Shown here: piece by piece, positions 7,772 through 16,650 of the stretch
How the letters are laid out: the number at the start of each line of letters is the position of its first letter
Position numbering within the stretch: the first letter of the stretch is position 1
DNA from: Rufibacter sp. DG15C
Lineage (GTDB): Bacteria > Bacteroidota > Bacteroidia > Cytophagales > Hymenobacteraceae
Reading direction: 5' to 3'
DNA length: 64,000 bases
NCBI RefSeq assembly: GCF_001577755.1
Contig: NZ_CP010776.1
Span: 2,232,001 to 2,296,000 of the forward strand
Made by a program: the position numbers and the translations under genes
Notes under the pieces: model-generated
Databases searched by the model: none
What the model was told of the DNA's origin: nothing
The model's input: the letters and a program-made list of their open reading frames with translations, nothing else

Positions 7772-8479
7772 TTACATAGAAACCAAGGTCCCTATTTTAT
7801 CGCCGCTTACCAATTTGGCTAAGTTGCCGCGTTGGTTAATATCAAACACTACTATGGGTAGGTTGTTCTCTTTGCAAAGGGTAAACGCCGTCATGTCCAT
7901 CACGTTCAGGCCTTTTTCAAACACCTCGTTAAACGTAATGTCTGTGTAGCGGGTAGCGGTTGGGTCTTTCTCTGGGTCTGCGGTGTAGATGCCGTCTACG
8001 CGCGTTCCTTTCAAAACCACGTCTGCCTCAATCTCAATGGCGCGTAAGCTAGCTGCTGAGTCTGTGGTAAAGTAAGGGCTACCAATTCCGGCGCCAAAGA
8101 TAACTACGCGGTTTTTCTCCAGGTGACGCATAGCCCTGCGGCGGATGTACGGCTCGCATACCTGCTGAATGTTGATACCCGATAGCAAACGCGTGAAGAC
8201 ACCGGCTTTCTCTAAGGCACTCTGCAACGCCATGCTATTGATGACAGTGGCCAGCATGCCCATGTAGTCACCTTGCACTCGGTCCAAACCTACAGACTCA
8301 GCCTGTACGCCTCTAAAGATGTTCCCACCTCCAATCACCACGGCTACTTGCACGCCCATATCTACAGCAGACTTAATCTCCTCTGCATACTGCACCAGCA
8401 TGTTGGTATCAATGCCATACTGCTGATCGCCCATCAAGGACTCACCGCTCAACTTTAGTAGTATTCGTTTGTATTGCAT
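7772..8479 (-). CDS. pyrH: Uridylate kinase
   Basis: A 235-residue UMP kinase of the amino acid kinase fold, converting UMP to UDP with ATP in pyrimidine nucleotide synthesis. [14 protein letters not shown] is the N-terminal phosphate-binding motif, [11 protein letters not shown] the glycine-rich loop and [16 protein letters not shown] the ATP-site block. The hexameric enzyme is normally regulated by GTP and UTP. It is upstream of frr on the same strand. Upstream of it lies palindrome copy 5. Confidence 0.97.
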   Translation of the reverse strand: MQYKRILLKLSGESLMGDQQYGIDTNMLVQYAEEIKSAVDMGVQVAVVIGGGNIFRGVQAESVGLDRVQGDYMGMLATVINSMALQSALEKAGVFTRLLSGINIQQVCEPYIRRRAMRHLEKNRVVIFGAGIGSPYFTTDSAASLRAIEIEADVVLKGTRVDGIYTADPEKDPTATRYTDITFNEVFEKGLNVMDMTAFTLCKENNLPIVVFDINQRGNLAKLVSGDKIGTLVSM

Positions 8480-8517
8480 GCGCTTGTTTTAAAAGTATTA
8501 TGGTAGATATGGAATTC

Positions 8518-8555
8518 CGTTTTTGGGCTATTTCTTGGAAAACAGGTGAAAAACG
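8518..8555. repeat. 38-bp palindromic repeat, copy 5
   Basis: CGTTTTTGGGCTATTTCT and GGAAAACAGGTGAAAAACG form imperfect arms in the gap between the biotin-carrier gene (stop at 8562, minus) and the pyrH start. It ends 6 bases before that stop codon. Confidence 0.75.
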
Positions 8556-8561
8556 CCTTGG

Positions 8562-9056
8562 CTAGAAAAGCACCAGCACCTGGTTTTTCTCCACGTTCTG
8601 CTTCACGTTTACCTTGATAGCGCTCACCACGCCGTCACCAGGAGACTTGATGATGTTCTCCATCTTCATGGCTTCCAGAATCAAAATAGGATCACCTTTC
8701 TTCACTTCCTGGCCCACCTCCACTTTAATGTCCAGGATAAGTCCCGGCATAGGCGCCTTGATGTCATTGATCTTCTGCACCAGTGCTTGGTCCATGCCCA
8801 GGCTAGCCAGCAGCAAGTCCATGCGGTCCTGCACCTGCAGGGTATGCACGTTGCCGTTGATCTTGATCCGGAAGGTTTTGGTGTCTGCCTCTATGTCCAA
8901 CAGCTCAGCGGTATACGATCGGCCGTCTTTGAGGATGTGGAAAGAGGTAGGAGTGAGTGGGAGTAAATCCCAGGTAAAAGGTGTGTTGTTAAGAAGGATC
9001 TGATTTTTCTCTAAGACAACTTGCCACGTTTGGGCGGCTGATTTTACCTGCAACAT
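8562..9056 (-). CDS. Biotin carboxyl carrier-type protein
   Basis: A 164-residue protein. The C-terminal half is a biotinyl/lipoyl domain: KAPMPGLILDIKVEVGQEVKK, then EAMKMEN (about residues 128-134) with Lys131 as the expected biotinylated residue. The N-terminal half resembles the barrel segment before the carrier domain in propionyl- and pyruvate-type carboxylases. It would carry CO2 between a biotin carboxylase and a carboxyltransferase, but neither partner is encoded nearby, so it must pair with enzymes encoded elsewhere. The ATG at 9054-9056 is preferred over a TTG 17 codons upstream, because a -7 box at 9118-9125 would start transcription near 9110. Confidence 0.85.
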   Translation of the reverse strand: MLQVKSAAQTWQVVLEKNQILLNNTPFTWDLLPLTPTSFHILKDGRSYTAELLDIEADTKTFRIKINGNVHTLQVQDRMDLLLASLGMDQALVQKINDIKAPMPGLILDIKVEVGQEVKKGDPILILEAMKMENIIKSPGDGVVSAIKVNVKQNVEKNQVLVLF

Positions 9057-9117
9057 GAAGCGGAGGGTTAAGACCGTGTGTACGTAAGTTTGAAAGTAAT
9101 TTCTCAACTTAGCCTCA

Positions 9118-9125
9118 CAAAGTTA
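9118..9125 (-). promoter_or_regulatory. -7 element for the biotin-carrier gene (minus strand)
   Basis: On the minus strand this reads TAACTTTG, a match to TAnnTTTG. It lies in the short divergent region between the biotin-carrier gene and the M1 peptidase gene. No clear -33 TTG was found. Confidence 0.5.
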
Positions 9126-9138
9126 ATAATTTCCCTGC

Positions 9139-11682
9139 ATGAACCATATCCTTTCCCGCGCCTTCTTCGCCTTTGGCGTCAGTCTTTTCCTGGCAGGGTG
9201 CGCCGCCAAGCAACCTAGTACGCCTATAGCCTCTTCAGAAGAAACCGGAATGGCTCTGGACACCACCGCTCTTCTGGATTCTGTAGCGGCGTTTGCCAAG
9301 CCTAAGACCAGCAACGGCCCCTACCAGCCCGCCGCAGAGCGCAAAGTAGATTTGCTCCACACCCGGCTGGCTGTCAAGTTCAACTGGGCCAAGCAGCAAC
9401 TGATGGGCGAGGCCACCTTGACGCTAAAACCCTATTTCTATCCGCAGACGCAAGTGGTGCTAGATGCCAAGGGCTTTGATGTGCACAAGGTGGAGTTGCG
9501 CCAAGGCAAGATGGGGAAGGCACTGCCCTTTACCTATGACCAAAAGCAAATCACCGTTCAACTGGGCAAGAGCTATACGCGCAAAGACACGCTTCAACTG
9601 TTTATTGCCTATACCGCCAAGCCCACTGAGTTGAAGGTGACGGGCAGCGACGCCATTGTGGCGGACCAAGGTTTGTATTTCATCAATCCCCTGGGCACCG
9701 ATCCTAACCTTCCTCAGCAGATTTGGACCCAGGGCGAGACAGAATCCAGCTCCTGCTGGTTTCCTACTATTGACAAGCCCAATGAGCGCATGACCCAAGA
9801 ACTCTTCATCACTATTGAGGATAAGTTCAAGACCTTGTCTAATGGAAGATTGGTATCTTCTAAGAAAGAAGCCAACAACCTGCGCACAGACCATTGGAAA
9901 CTAGACCAGCCCCACGCGCCTTACTTGGCCATGATGGCCATTGGGAACTATGCCGTGATTAAAGACACCTGGCGCGGAAAGGAAGTAAGCTACTGGGTGG
10001 AACCAGCCTACGCAGCCACCGCCAAGGCCACGTTTGGGCGAACTCCAGAAATGTTGGAGTTTTTCTCCCAAAAGCTAGGCGTGAGTTTTCCTTGGAATAA
10101 ATACGCGCAAGTGGTGGTGCGCAACTTTGTGTCTGGCGCCATGGAGAATACCACCGCCTCTACCTTTATGGAAGCTTTACAACAGGACCGCCGCGAACTG
10201 CTAGACAAAAACTGGGACCATATCATTGCGCATGAGTTGTTCCACCAGTGGTTTGGCGATTATGTCACCACCGAGTCCTGGGCTAACCTTCCCTTGAATG
10301 AATCCTTCGCCGATTATTCTGAGTACCTCTGGGCTGAACATAAATATGGTCCTGAAGAAGCGGCCCTCACGCACCAAGAGGCCTTTCACCAATACCTGCA
10401 AGAGTTCCAGTCTAAACAGGAGCCGTTGATCAGGTACAAATACCTGGACAAGGAAGATATGTTTGACAGTCACTCGTATGCCAAAGGCGGACGGGTACTG
10501 CATATGCTCAGAAAGTTAGTGGGAGATGAGGCCTTCTTCGCCTCCTTGAATCTGTACCTCACGCTACATAAGTACACCTCAGTAGAGATTGACGAGTTGC
10601 GCCTTGCCTTTGAAGATGTCACTGGCCAAGACTTGAACTGGTTCTTTAACCAATGGTTCTTGAGCCCGGGCCACCCTGTGCTAGCAGTAACCAAATGGCA
10701 AGCGGGAGATTCCTTAAAGATAAGAGTCGCCCAACTACAGGATAGCGTTACCCGGCCTGTTTACCGTTTTCCATTAACCATAGAGGTAAAGAAAGGGGAC
10801 AAAAGGGAAAGGGTGGTGTTTCAGATAGCAAACAGAGTGGACACGCTTTCAATTCCTATGACGCATTTACACGAGGTGTTTATAGTGGACCCAGAGCAAG
10901 AGTTACTGGCGCAGATCATGGAGGAGAAGACGCCAGAAGAATGGGAAGCCCAGTTCATGGATGGTTCTACCTATGCCGCCAAGTCTTTGGCGCTGTTCCA
11001 TTTGATAGAAGGTGAGAAGCGATCAGAGCCCGTGATGGAGAAAGCGTTGTCAGATCCCTTCTGGAAGATAAGAGCGCTGGGCCTGGAGCTGCTGGCAGGC
11101 TCTGAGAAGTTAAAGGAAAGACAGTACCAATCTAGGTTGCAGCAACTATCTCAGCAGGACAAGAATAGTCAAGTAAGAGCCATGGCCATATATGTATTGA
11201 GCAACGTGCCAGAAATTGCCTCTACTACCTTTGAACGCGGCCTACAGGATAGTTCTTACCAAGTAGTGGGCGCTTCCATATTTGCCTATGCCAAAGCCAA
11301 GGGGCCGCTTGAACCGTTGAAAAAGTTTTTAGGCTATAAAAATCCAGAGGTGGTGAACGCCTTGGCCGCCAGTTTCACAGAATCAACAGAGGATGAAATC
11401 TATGATTGGTACTTGCAGAGAGCGCCGCAACTCAAGAATGAGAACCTGTATTACTTCTTGCAAAGCTTTGGCGCGTTCCTTTTGAAAAAAAATATTGATG
11501 ACCAGGAGAGAGGATGGAAGGTGCTAGTAGAGGTGGTAGAGAAAGAGAAGGTAGCGGTAGTGAAACAGACTGCCTTTCAAGTGCTTCTGTGGATAGCAGA
11601 AACCGAAGACCGTAAGATGGAAGTGTCTAAACTGTTGGAAAAGCACCCGGATTTAGCTGCCTGGATGAACCAGCAACCATAG
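9139..11682 (+). CDS. M1 family aminopeptidase, lipoprotein
   Basis: An 847-residue zinc aminopeptidase. The N-terminus ends in a lipobox (FLAGC, Cys near residue 21), so it should be a lipid-anchored cell-envelope protein. GAMEN (residues 333-337) binds the substrate amino terminus. HELFH (365-369) with Glu388 gives the HExxH-x18-E zinc site. An M1 beta-sandwich follows, and the last ~230 residues look helical and HEAT-like. It probably trims peptides taken up in the periplasm. It is transcribed alone, divergently from the biotin-carrier gene; no hairpin terminator is obvious before the tRNA promoter at 11709. Confidence 0.93.
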   Translation: MNHILSRAFFAFGVSLFLAGCAAKQPSTPIASSEETGMALDTTALLDSVAAFAKPKTSNGPYQPAAERKVDLLHTRLAVKFNWAKQQLMGEATLTLKPYFYPQTQVVLDAKGFDVHKVELRQGKMGKALPFTYDQKQITVQLGKSYTRKDTLQLFIAYTAKPTELKVTGSDAIVADQGLYFINPLGTDPNLPQQIWTQGETESSSCWFPTIDKPNERMTQELFITIEDKFKTLSNGRLVSSKKEANNLRTDHWKLDQPHAPYLAMMAIGNYAVIKDTWRGKEVSYWVEPAYAATAKATFGRTPEMLEFFSQKLGVSFPWNKYAQVVVRNFVSGAMENTTASTFMEALQQDRRELLDKNWDHIIAHELFHQWFGDYVTTESWANLPLNESFADYSEYLWAEHKYGPEEAALTHQEAFHQYLQEFQSKQEPLIRYKYLDKEDMFDSHSYAKGGRVLHMLRKLVGDEAFFASLNLYLTLHKYTSVEIDELRLAFEDVTGQDLNWFFNQWFLSPGHPVLAVTKWQAGDSLKIRVAQLQDSVTRPVYRFPLTIEVKKGDKRERVVFQIANRVDTLSIPMTHLHEVFIVDPEQELLAQIMEEKTPEEWEAQFMDGSTYAAKSLALFHLIEGEKRSEPVMEKALSDPFWKIRALGLELLAGSEKLKERQYQSRLQQLSQQDKNSQVRAMAIYVLSNVPEIASTTFERGLQDSSYQVVGASIFAYAKAKGPLEPLKKFLGYKNPEVVNALAASFTESTEDEIYDWYLQRAPQLKNENLYYFLQSFGAFLLKKNIDDQERGWKVLVEVVEKEKVAVVKQTAFQVLLWIAETEDRKMEVSKLLEKHPDLAAWMNQQP

Positions 11683-11708
11683 CCAGAGAAAATATTTTTG
11701 CCCAAATG

Positions 11709-11739
11709 TTTGACACGGAACAAAAAGCCGTTAATTTTG
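11709..11739 (+). promoter_or_regulatory. Promoter of the tRNA-Tyr/Gly/Thr-tuf unit
   Basis: TTTG at 11709-11712 and TAATTTTG at 11732-11739 are 19 bp apart, a good Bacteroidota promoter. It lies about 60 bp before tRNA-Tyr and is the only strong promoter seen upstream of tuf. Confidence 0.75.
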
Positions 11740-11800
11740 CATCTCCTTAGAACGGAATCAGCGATTGAAGACGGAAAAAGGGTTCTTTGACAAAAAGATT

Positions 11801-11883
11801 GGGGGGATTCCAGAGTGGCCAAATGGGACGGACTGTAACTCCGTTAGCGTAAGCTTTCGAAGGTTCGAATCCTTCTCCCCCCA
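11801..11883 (+). tRNA. tRNA-Tyr (GTA)
   Basis: An 83-base class II tRNA with a long variable arm. The acceptor GGGGGGA pairs with TCCCCCC, followed by discriminator A. The anticodon GTA is at 11835-11837. The T stem is GAAGG/CCTTC around TTCGAAT. CCA is not encoded. It is the first of three clustered tRNAs before tuf. Confidence 0.95.
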
Positions 11884-11959
11884 CACTTAGATTGGTTAGA
11901 AGCTGAAACAAGGTTACAGGTTGTTTTAAAAAGGCTTCTGATTTTTTACCAGGAAACAA

Positions 11960-12032
11960 GCGGGAGTAGCTCAGCTGGTAGAGCGACAGCCTTCCAAGCT
12001 GTAGGTCGCGGGTTCGAACCTCGTCTCCCGCT
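11960..12032 (+). tRNA. tRNA-Gly (TCC)
   Basis: A 73-base cloverleaf. GCGGGAG pairs with CTCCCGC in the acceptor; the anticodon TCC is at 11993-11995 in loop CTTCCAA. The T arm has two G-T pairs. CCA is not encoded. Confidence 0.95.
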
Positions 12033-12050
12033 CTTGAAAGAAAAAAGGAG

Positions 12051-12076
12051 GATGCAGCGCAAGCTGCATCTTTTCC
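12051..12076 (+). terminator. Hairpin with GCAA tetraloop between tRNA-Gly and tRNA-Thr
   Basis: GATGCAGC and GCTGCATC form a perfect 8-bp stem capped by GCAA (a GNRA loop) and followed by TTTTCC. It resembles a partial terminator or a processing hairpin within the tRNA-tuf transcript. Confidence 0.55.
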
Positions 12077-12080
12077 TTAT

Positions 12081-12152
12081 GCCGACGTAGCTCAGGGGTA
12101 GAGTACTTCCTTGGTAAGGAAGGGGTCGTGGGTTCAATTCCCATCGTTGGCT
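12081..12152 (+). tRNA. tRNA-Thr (GGT)
   Basis: A 72-base cloverleaf with acceptor GCCGACG/CGTTGGC (one G-T pair), anticodon GGT at 12113-12115 and T loop TTCAATT. CCA is not encoded. It is followed after 63 bases by tuf. Confidence 0.95.
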
Positions 12153-12162
12153 CGAAGAGTAA

Positions 12163-12181
12163 TATTATTTGTCAAATAATA
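12163..12181. promoter_or_regulatory. 19-bp AT-rich palindrome upstream of tuf
   Basis: TATTATTTG and CAAATAATA are perfect 9-bp inverted arms with a single T between. It lies in the tRNA-Thr/tuf gap, 35 bases before the tuf ATG. It could be a protein-binding site or a processing signal; the sequence alone does not decide. Confidence 0.4.
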
Positions 12182-12215
12182 CGTCTATTCAACTCAGAAC
12201 TTAATACTATCTAAA

Positions 12216-13403
<1,188 letters not shown>

Positions 13404-13418
13404 TTAGTCATAAAAAAT

Positions 13419-13460
13419 AAAATCCGCTCTACTACTTCAGTGGAGCGGATTTGTTTTTTT
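13419..13460 (+). terminator. Terminator after tuf
   Basis: AATCCGCTC and GAGCGGATT form a stem around a 13-base loop, followed by TGTTTTTTT. The -33 element of the next promoter lies in its 3' flank. Confidence 0.88.
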
Positions 13461-13481
13461 GAGAAACAAATAATACATTTG
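13451..13481 (+). promoter_or_regulatory. Promoter of tRNA-Trp-secE-nusG-rplKAJL-rpoBC
   Basis: TTG at 13451-13453 and TACATTTG at 13474-13481 are 20 bp apart. The -33 box overlaps the end of the tuf terminator. Transcription would begin near 13489, about 24 bases before tRNA-Trp. Confidence 0.75.
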
Positions 13482-13512
13482 CACTCCATTTAACGATGGC
13501 GTGCATTTTTTT

Positions 13513-13585
13513 ACGGGAGTAGCTCAATTGGTAGAGTAGTGGTCTCCAAAACCATTGGTTGTAGGTTCGAGTCCTACCTCCCGTG
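13513..13585 (+). tRNA. tRNA-Trp (CCA)
   Basis: A 73-base cloverleaf with acceptor ACGGGAG/CTCCCGT and discriminator G, the usual identity base for tRNA-Trp. The anticodon CCA is at 13546-13548. The T stem is GTAGG/CCTAC. It heads the secE-nusG transcript. Confidence 0.96.
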
Positions 13586-13611
13586 CAACAGAAGTTAATA
13601 GCAGCAAAAGA

Positions 13612-13803
13612 ATGGAAAAGCTGAGAAAATTTTTCAATGACACAGTAGAGGAGATGCAATACAAGGTCTCCTGGCCAACCTATTCTGAACTACAGAAGAG
13701 TTCTATCTTGGTATTGGTAGGGTCATTGGTGTTTGCTCTACTGGTAGGTGCTATGGACTTGGTATACGATTCCACCTTGTCATGGTTTTATAACCAATTC
13801 TAA
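13612..13803 (+). CDS. secE: Preprotein translocase subunit SecE
   Basis: A 63-residue single-span membrane protein of the SecYEG channel. The amphipathic segment EEMQYKVSWPTYSELQKSS carries the conserved V-x-W-P motif, and the transmembrane helix is SILVLVGSLVFALLVGAMDL. The ATG at 13612 is chosen; the frame is open further upstream but would run into tRNA-Trp. It is 26 bases after the tRNA and 15 bases before nusG. This is the short one-helix form usual outside Enterobacteria. Confidence 0.95.
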   Translation: MEKLRKFFNDTVEEMQYKVSWPTYSELQKSSILVLVGSLVFALLVGAMDLVYDSTLSWFYNQF

Positions 13804-13818
13804 AAAAGAAGAGGACGC

Positions 13819-14376
13819 ATGGCAGATTTAAAGTGGTATGTAGTACGCGCTGTATCAGGTCAAGAGAAGAAAGCAAAATCTTATCTTGAGAATGAGGTGG
13901 CTCGTCATAATCTAACGGAGATGGTGCCCCAGGTGCTAATTCCGTCTGAGAAAGTCTATGAGATGCGTAACGGCAAGAAGCGGGTGCGTGAGCGAAGTTT
14001 CTTTCCAGGATATGTGCTGGTGCATGCAGATTTGGCCAATGGTGAGATTGAGCACTTAATTACTAGTACCCCTGGCGTTATTGGTTTCTTAGGAGCTGGA
14101 ACAGGAAGCGCGCCGTCTAAGCCGGTTCCTTTGCGCATGTCTGAAGTTAACCGAATCTTAGGAAAGGTAGACGAGACAGACGAGCAAGTGGAGACGTTGG
14201 AGACTCCTTTCATTGTAGGAGAGACCGTGAAAGTAATGGATGGCCCATTCAATGGTTTTGCCGGTACAGTGGAAGAGGTGTTTGAAGAGCGCCGCAAATT
14301 AAACGTGATGGTGAAGATCTTTGGCCGAAACACGCCAGTAGAACTAAACTATATGCAGGTAGAAAAAGAACAGTAG
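13819..14376 (+). CDS. nusG: Transcription termination/antitermination factor NusG
   Basis: A 185-residue protein binding RNA polymerase and linking it to Rho or the ribosome. The NGN domain starts at KWYVVRAVSGQEKKAK and includes FFPGYVLVHA. The KOW domain is at about residues 130-180 (GETVKVMDGPFNGFAG, then VEEVFEERRKLNVMV). The length fits typical NusG, not the specialised paralogs of polysaccharide operons. It lies between secE and rplK. Confidence 0.97.
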   Translation: MADLKWYVVRAVSGQEKKAKSYLENEVARHNLTEMVPQVLIPSEKVYEMRNGKKRVRERSFFPGYVLVHADLANGEIEHLITSTPGVIGFLGAGTGSAPSKPVPLRMSEVNRILGKVDETDEQVETLETPFIVGETVKVMDGPFNGFAGTVEEVFEERRKLNVMVKIFGRNTPVELNYMQVEKEQ

Positions 14377-14388
14377 TAATAAATAATA

Positions 14389-14832
14389 ATGGCAAAAGAA
14401 ATAAAAGGTTATCTGAAGCTTCAGGTAAAGGGAGGCGCCGCGAATCCATCGCCGCCGATTGGACCTGCACTTGGTTCTAAAGGCTTGAACATTATGGAGT
14501 TCTGCAAGCAGTTCAACGCTAGAACTCAGGATAAAGCCGGCCAAGTATGCCCAGTTTTGATTACAATTTACACTGACAAATCATTTGACTTTGTAATTAA
14601 AACTCCACCGGCACCGGTTTTATTGATGGATGCAGCTAAAATCAAAGCTGGTTCTAAGGAGCCTAACCGTAACAAGGTTGGTTCTGTAACTTGGGATCAG
14701 ATTAGAGAGATTGCAGAAATCAAAATGCCTGACTTAAACGCATTCAAAGTTGAGTCAGCAATGAAATTGGTTGCAGGTACCGCGCGCAGCATGGGAATCA
14801 CAGTGTCTGGTACGGCTCCTTGGAGTGAGTAA
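14389..14832 (+). CDS. rplK: 50S ribosomal protein L11
   Basis: A 147-residue protein of the GTPase-associated centre, binding 23S rRNA helices 43-44 and needed for stringent factor activation. [20 protein letters not shown] holds the conserved Pro-rich N-terminal domain (the thiostrepton contact), and the C-terminal RNA-binding domain ends in [13 protein letters not shown]. It follows nusG by 12 bases; the A-rich leader AATAATA precedes its ATG. Confidence 0.98.
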   Translation: MAKEIKGYLKLQVKGGAANPSPPIGPALGSKGLNIMEFCKQFNARTQDKAGQVCPVLITIYTDKSFDFVIKTPPAPVLLMDAAKIKAGSKEPNRNKVGSVTWDQIREIAEIKMPDLNAFKVESAMKLVAGTARSMGITVSGTAPWSE

Positions 14833-14843
14833 TTAAAAAACAA

Positions 14844-15533
14844 ATGGCTAGAATTTCTAAAAACAGAAAAGCAGTTTTAGCGAAGTACGATCCTGCCAAG
14901 GAGTACGCATTGTTAGAGGCTGCGAACGTTGTGAAAGAGATCACTTTCACCAAGTTCGATGCATCCGTTGACATTGACGTGCGTTTGGGGGTTGATCCTC
15001 GCAAAGCTGATCAGATGGTAAGAGGTGTTGTGACACTTCCCCATGGAACCGGTAAAGATGTTCGTGTATTGGTGCTTTGTACGCCTGACAAAGAGCAGGA
15101 AGCAAAAGACGCAGGAGCGGACTTCGTAGGTTTAGATGAGTACATCCAGAAGATTGAAAAAGGATGGACTGACATTGACGTAATCATTACCATGCCAGCG
15201 GTAATGGCTAAAGTAGGTAGATTAGGTAGAATCCTAGGACCACGTAACTTGATGCCGAACCCTAAAGCAGGTACTGTAACTACAGATGTTGCCAAAGCAG
15301 TGAAAGAAGTTAAGGCTGGTAAAATCGACTTTAAAGTTGACAAAACCGGTATCATTCACACCAGCATCGGTAAAGTATCTTTCGGACCAGAGCAATTGTT
15401 TGAGAACGCTACAGAAGTAATCGCTACTTTGAACCGTTTGAAGCCCTCTTCTGCCAAAGGAACTTATATTAGAAGCATCACATTGTCTAGTACAATGAGC
15501 CCTGGTGTGGTGGTAGATAAAAACTCTATTTAA
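14844..15533 (+). CDS. rplA: 50S ribosomal protein L1
   Basis: A 229-residue protein forming the L1 stalk that helps release deacylated tRNA. Signature segments are [20 protein letters not shown] near the start and [20 protein letters not shown] (about residues 125-144). In many bacteria L1 represses its own mRNA. The rplK-rplA spacing here is 11 bases and I saw no L1-site mimic. Confidence 0.98.
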   Translation: MARISKNRKAVLAKYDPAKEYALLEAANVVKEITFTKFDASVDIDVRLGVDPRKADQMVRGVVTLPHGTGKDVRVLVLCTPDKEQEAKDAGADFVGLDEYIQKIEKGWTDIDVIITMPAVMAKVGRLGRILGPRNLMPNPKAGTVTTDVAKAVKEVKAGKIDFKVDKTGIIHTSIGKVSFGPEQLFENATEVIATLNRLKPSSAKGTYIRSITLSSTMSPGVVVDKNSI

Positions 15534-15545
15534 CGAGACGAAGAG

Positions 15546-16073
15546 ATGACAAGAGAAGAAAAAGAAATCATTGTACAGGACTTGGGTGAAAAGTTTGCTC
15601 AGTCTGGATTCTTCTACATCACTGATGCTTCAGAACTGACGGTAGCAACTATCAATAGCTTCAGAAGACTTTGTTTTGACAGAGGGATTGAATACAAAGT
15701 GTACAAGAACACTTTGATCCGCAAAGCCCTAGATACTCTTGATGCAGATACATCTTCAATGGATGTAGCCTTGAAAGGTTCTTCTGGGATTTTGTTTGCC
15801 AATGGCGCAGGAAATGGTCCAGCAAAATTGCTGAAAGATTTCCGCAAGACTGGCGCAAAGAAGCCTCTTTTGAAAGGTGCTTACATTGACAGCAGCATTT
15901 ACCTAGGTGAAGAGCAGTTGGATGCGTTGAGCAACATCAAATCAAAAGAAGAATTACTGGGAGACCTTATCGGACTTCTTCAGTCACCAGCCAAAAACGT
16001 TATCTCTGCTCTACAGAGCGGTGGCAACATCCTGGCCGGCGTAGTGAAGACTTTATCAGAAAGAGAACAATAA
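15546..16073 (+). CDS. rplJ: 50S ribosomal protein L10
   Basis: A 175-residue protein that anchors L7/L12 dimers to the large subunit. The N-terminal domain (REEKEIIVQDLGEKF, then FRRLCFDRGIEYKVYKNTL) binds 23S rRNA, and the C-terminal helix (AKNVISALQSGGNILAGVVK) carries the L12 dimers. It begins 12 bases after rplA, leaving no room for the long L10 leader known in E. coli. Confidence 0.97.
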   Translation: MTREEKEIIVQDLGEKFAQSGFFYITDASELTVATINSFRRLCFDRGIEYKVYKNTLIRKALDTLDADTSSMDVALKGSSGILFANGAGNGPAKLLKDFRKTGAKKPLLKGAYIDSSIYLGEEQLDALSNIKSKEELLGDLIGLLQSPAKNVISALQSGGNILAGVVKTLSEREQ

Positions 16074-16109
16074 ACTTAAATTTAAAACAACTTTTAATTA
16101 CTAATAAAA

Positions 16110-16490
16110 ATGGCAGATTTGAAAGCATTCGCTGAGCAGTTGGTTAACTTAACTGTAAAAGAGGTTAATGAACTTGCTACGATCCTTAAGGATGAGTATG
16201 GTATTGAGCCAGCAGCAGCTGCTCCTGTTATGATGGCTGGTGGTGCTGGTGGAGACGCTGGAGCTGCTGCTGAAGAAAAAACATCTTTTGATGTTATTCT
16301 TAAGTCAGCTGGTGCCTCTAAACTAGCAGTTGTGAAGCTGGTTAAAGAATTAACAGGCCTAGGCTTGAAAGAAGCAAAAGAACTAGTTGATGGTGCTCCA
16401 AAGCCATTGAAAGAAGGTGTTGCTAAAGATGAAGCTGATTCATTGAAAAAAGCATTGGAAGAAGCTGGTGCTGAAGTGGAGGTTAAGTAA
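16110..16490 (+). CDS. rplL: 50S ribosomal protein L7/L12
   Basis: A 126-residue stalk protein that recruits translation GTPases. The N-terminal dimerisation helix is followed by an Ala/Gly-rich hinge (about residues 36-55) and the globular C-terminal domain: [20 protein letters not shown] and [20 protein letters not shown]. It lies 36 bases after rplJ and is followed by an attenuator-like hairpin before rpoB. Confidence 0.98.
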   Translation: MADLKAFAEQLVNLTVKEVNELATILKDEYGIEPAAAAPVMMAGGAGGDAGAAAEEKTSFDVILKSAGASKLAVVKLVKELTGLGLKEAKELVDGAPKPLKEGVAKDEADSLKKALEEAGAEVEVK

Positions 16491-16523
16491 TCCACACTAC
16501 ACCATCCATTACCACTAAGGGTT

Positions 16524-16557
16524 AGACCTGGCAATTTCGTCAGGTCTTTTCCTGTTT
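16524..16557 (+). terminator. Attenuator-like hairpin between rplL and rpoB
   Basis: AGACCTG and CAGGTCT pair around a 10-base loop, followed by TTTTCCTGTTT. The interrupted T tract suggests partial termination, as at the rplL-rpoB junction of other bacteria. Confidence 0.7.
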
Positions 16558-16650
16558 GTACCTAGAAAGGAATTTCTAGAAAAATTAATGGCTAGTGCCT
16601 GATTCTCAGGCCTTAGCGCGACAAAGTTTAAACGTTTAAATCAGACAACT

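Noticed and set aside
13555-13611. Upstream extension of secE
   Set aside because: It would start inside tRNA-Trp. The ATG at 13612 gives the normal SecE length.
15534-15545. L10 autoregulatory leader before rplJ
   Set aside because: The rplA-rplJ gap is only 12 bases, with no room for the known leader structure.
16094-16534. Long open frame antisense to rplL (146 codons)
   Set aside because: It mirrors the Ala/Glu-rich rplL sequence and has no protein-like features. rplL on the plus strand is certain.
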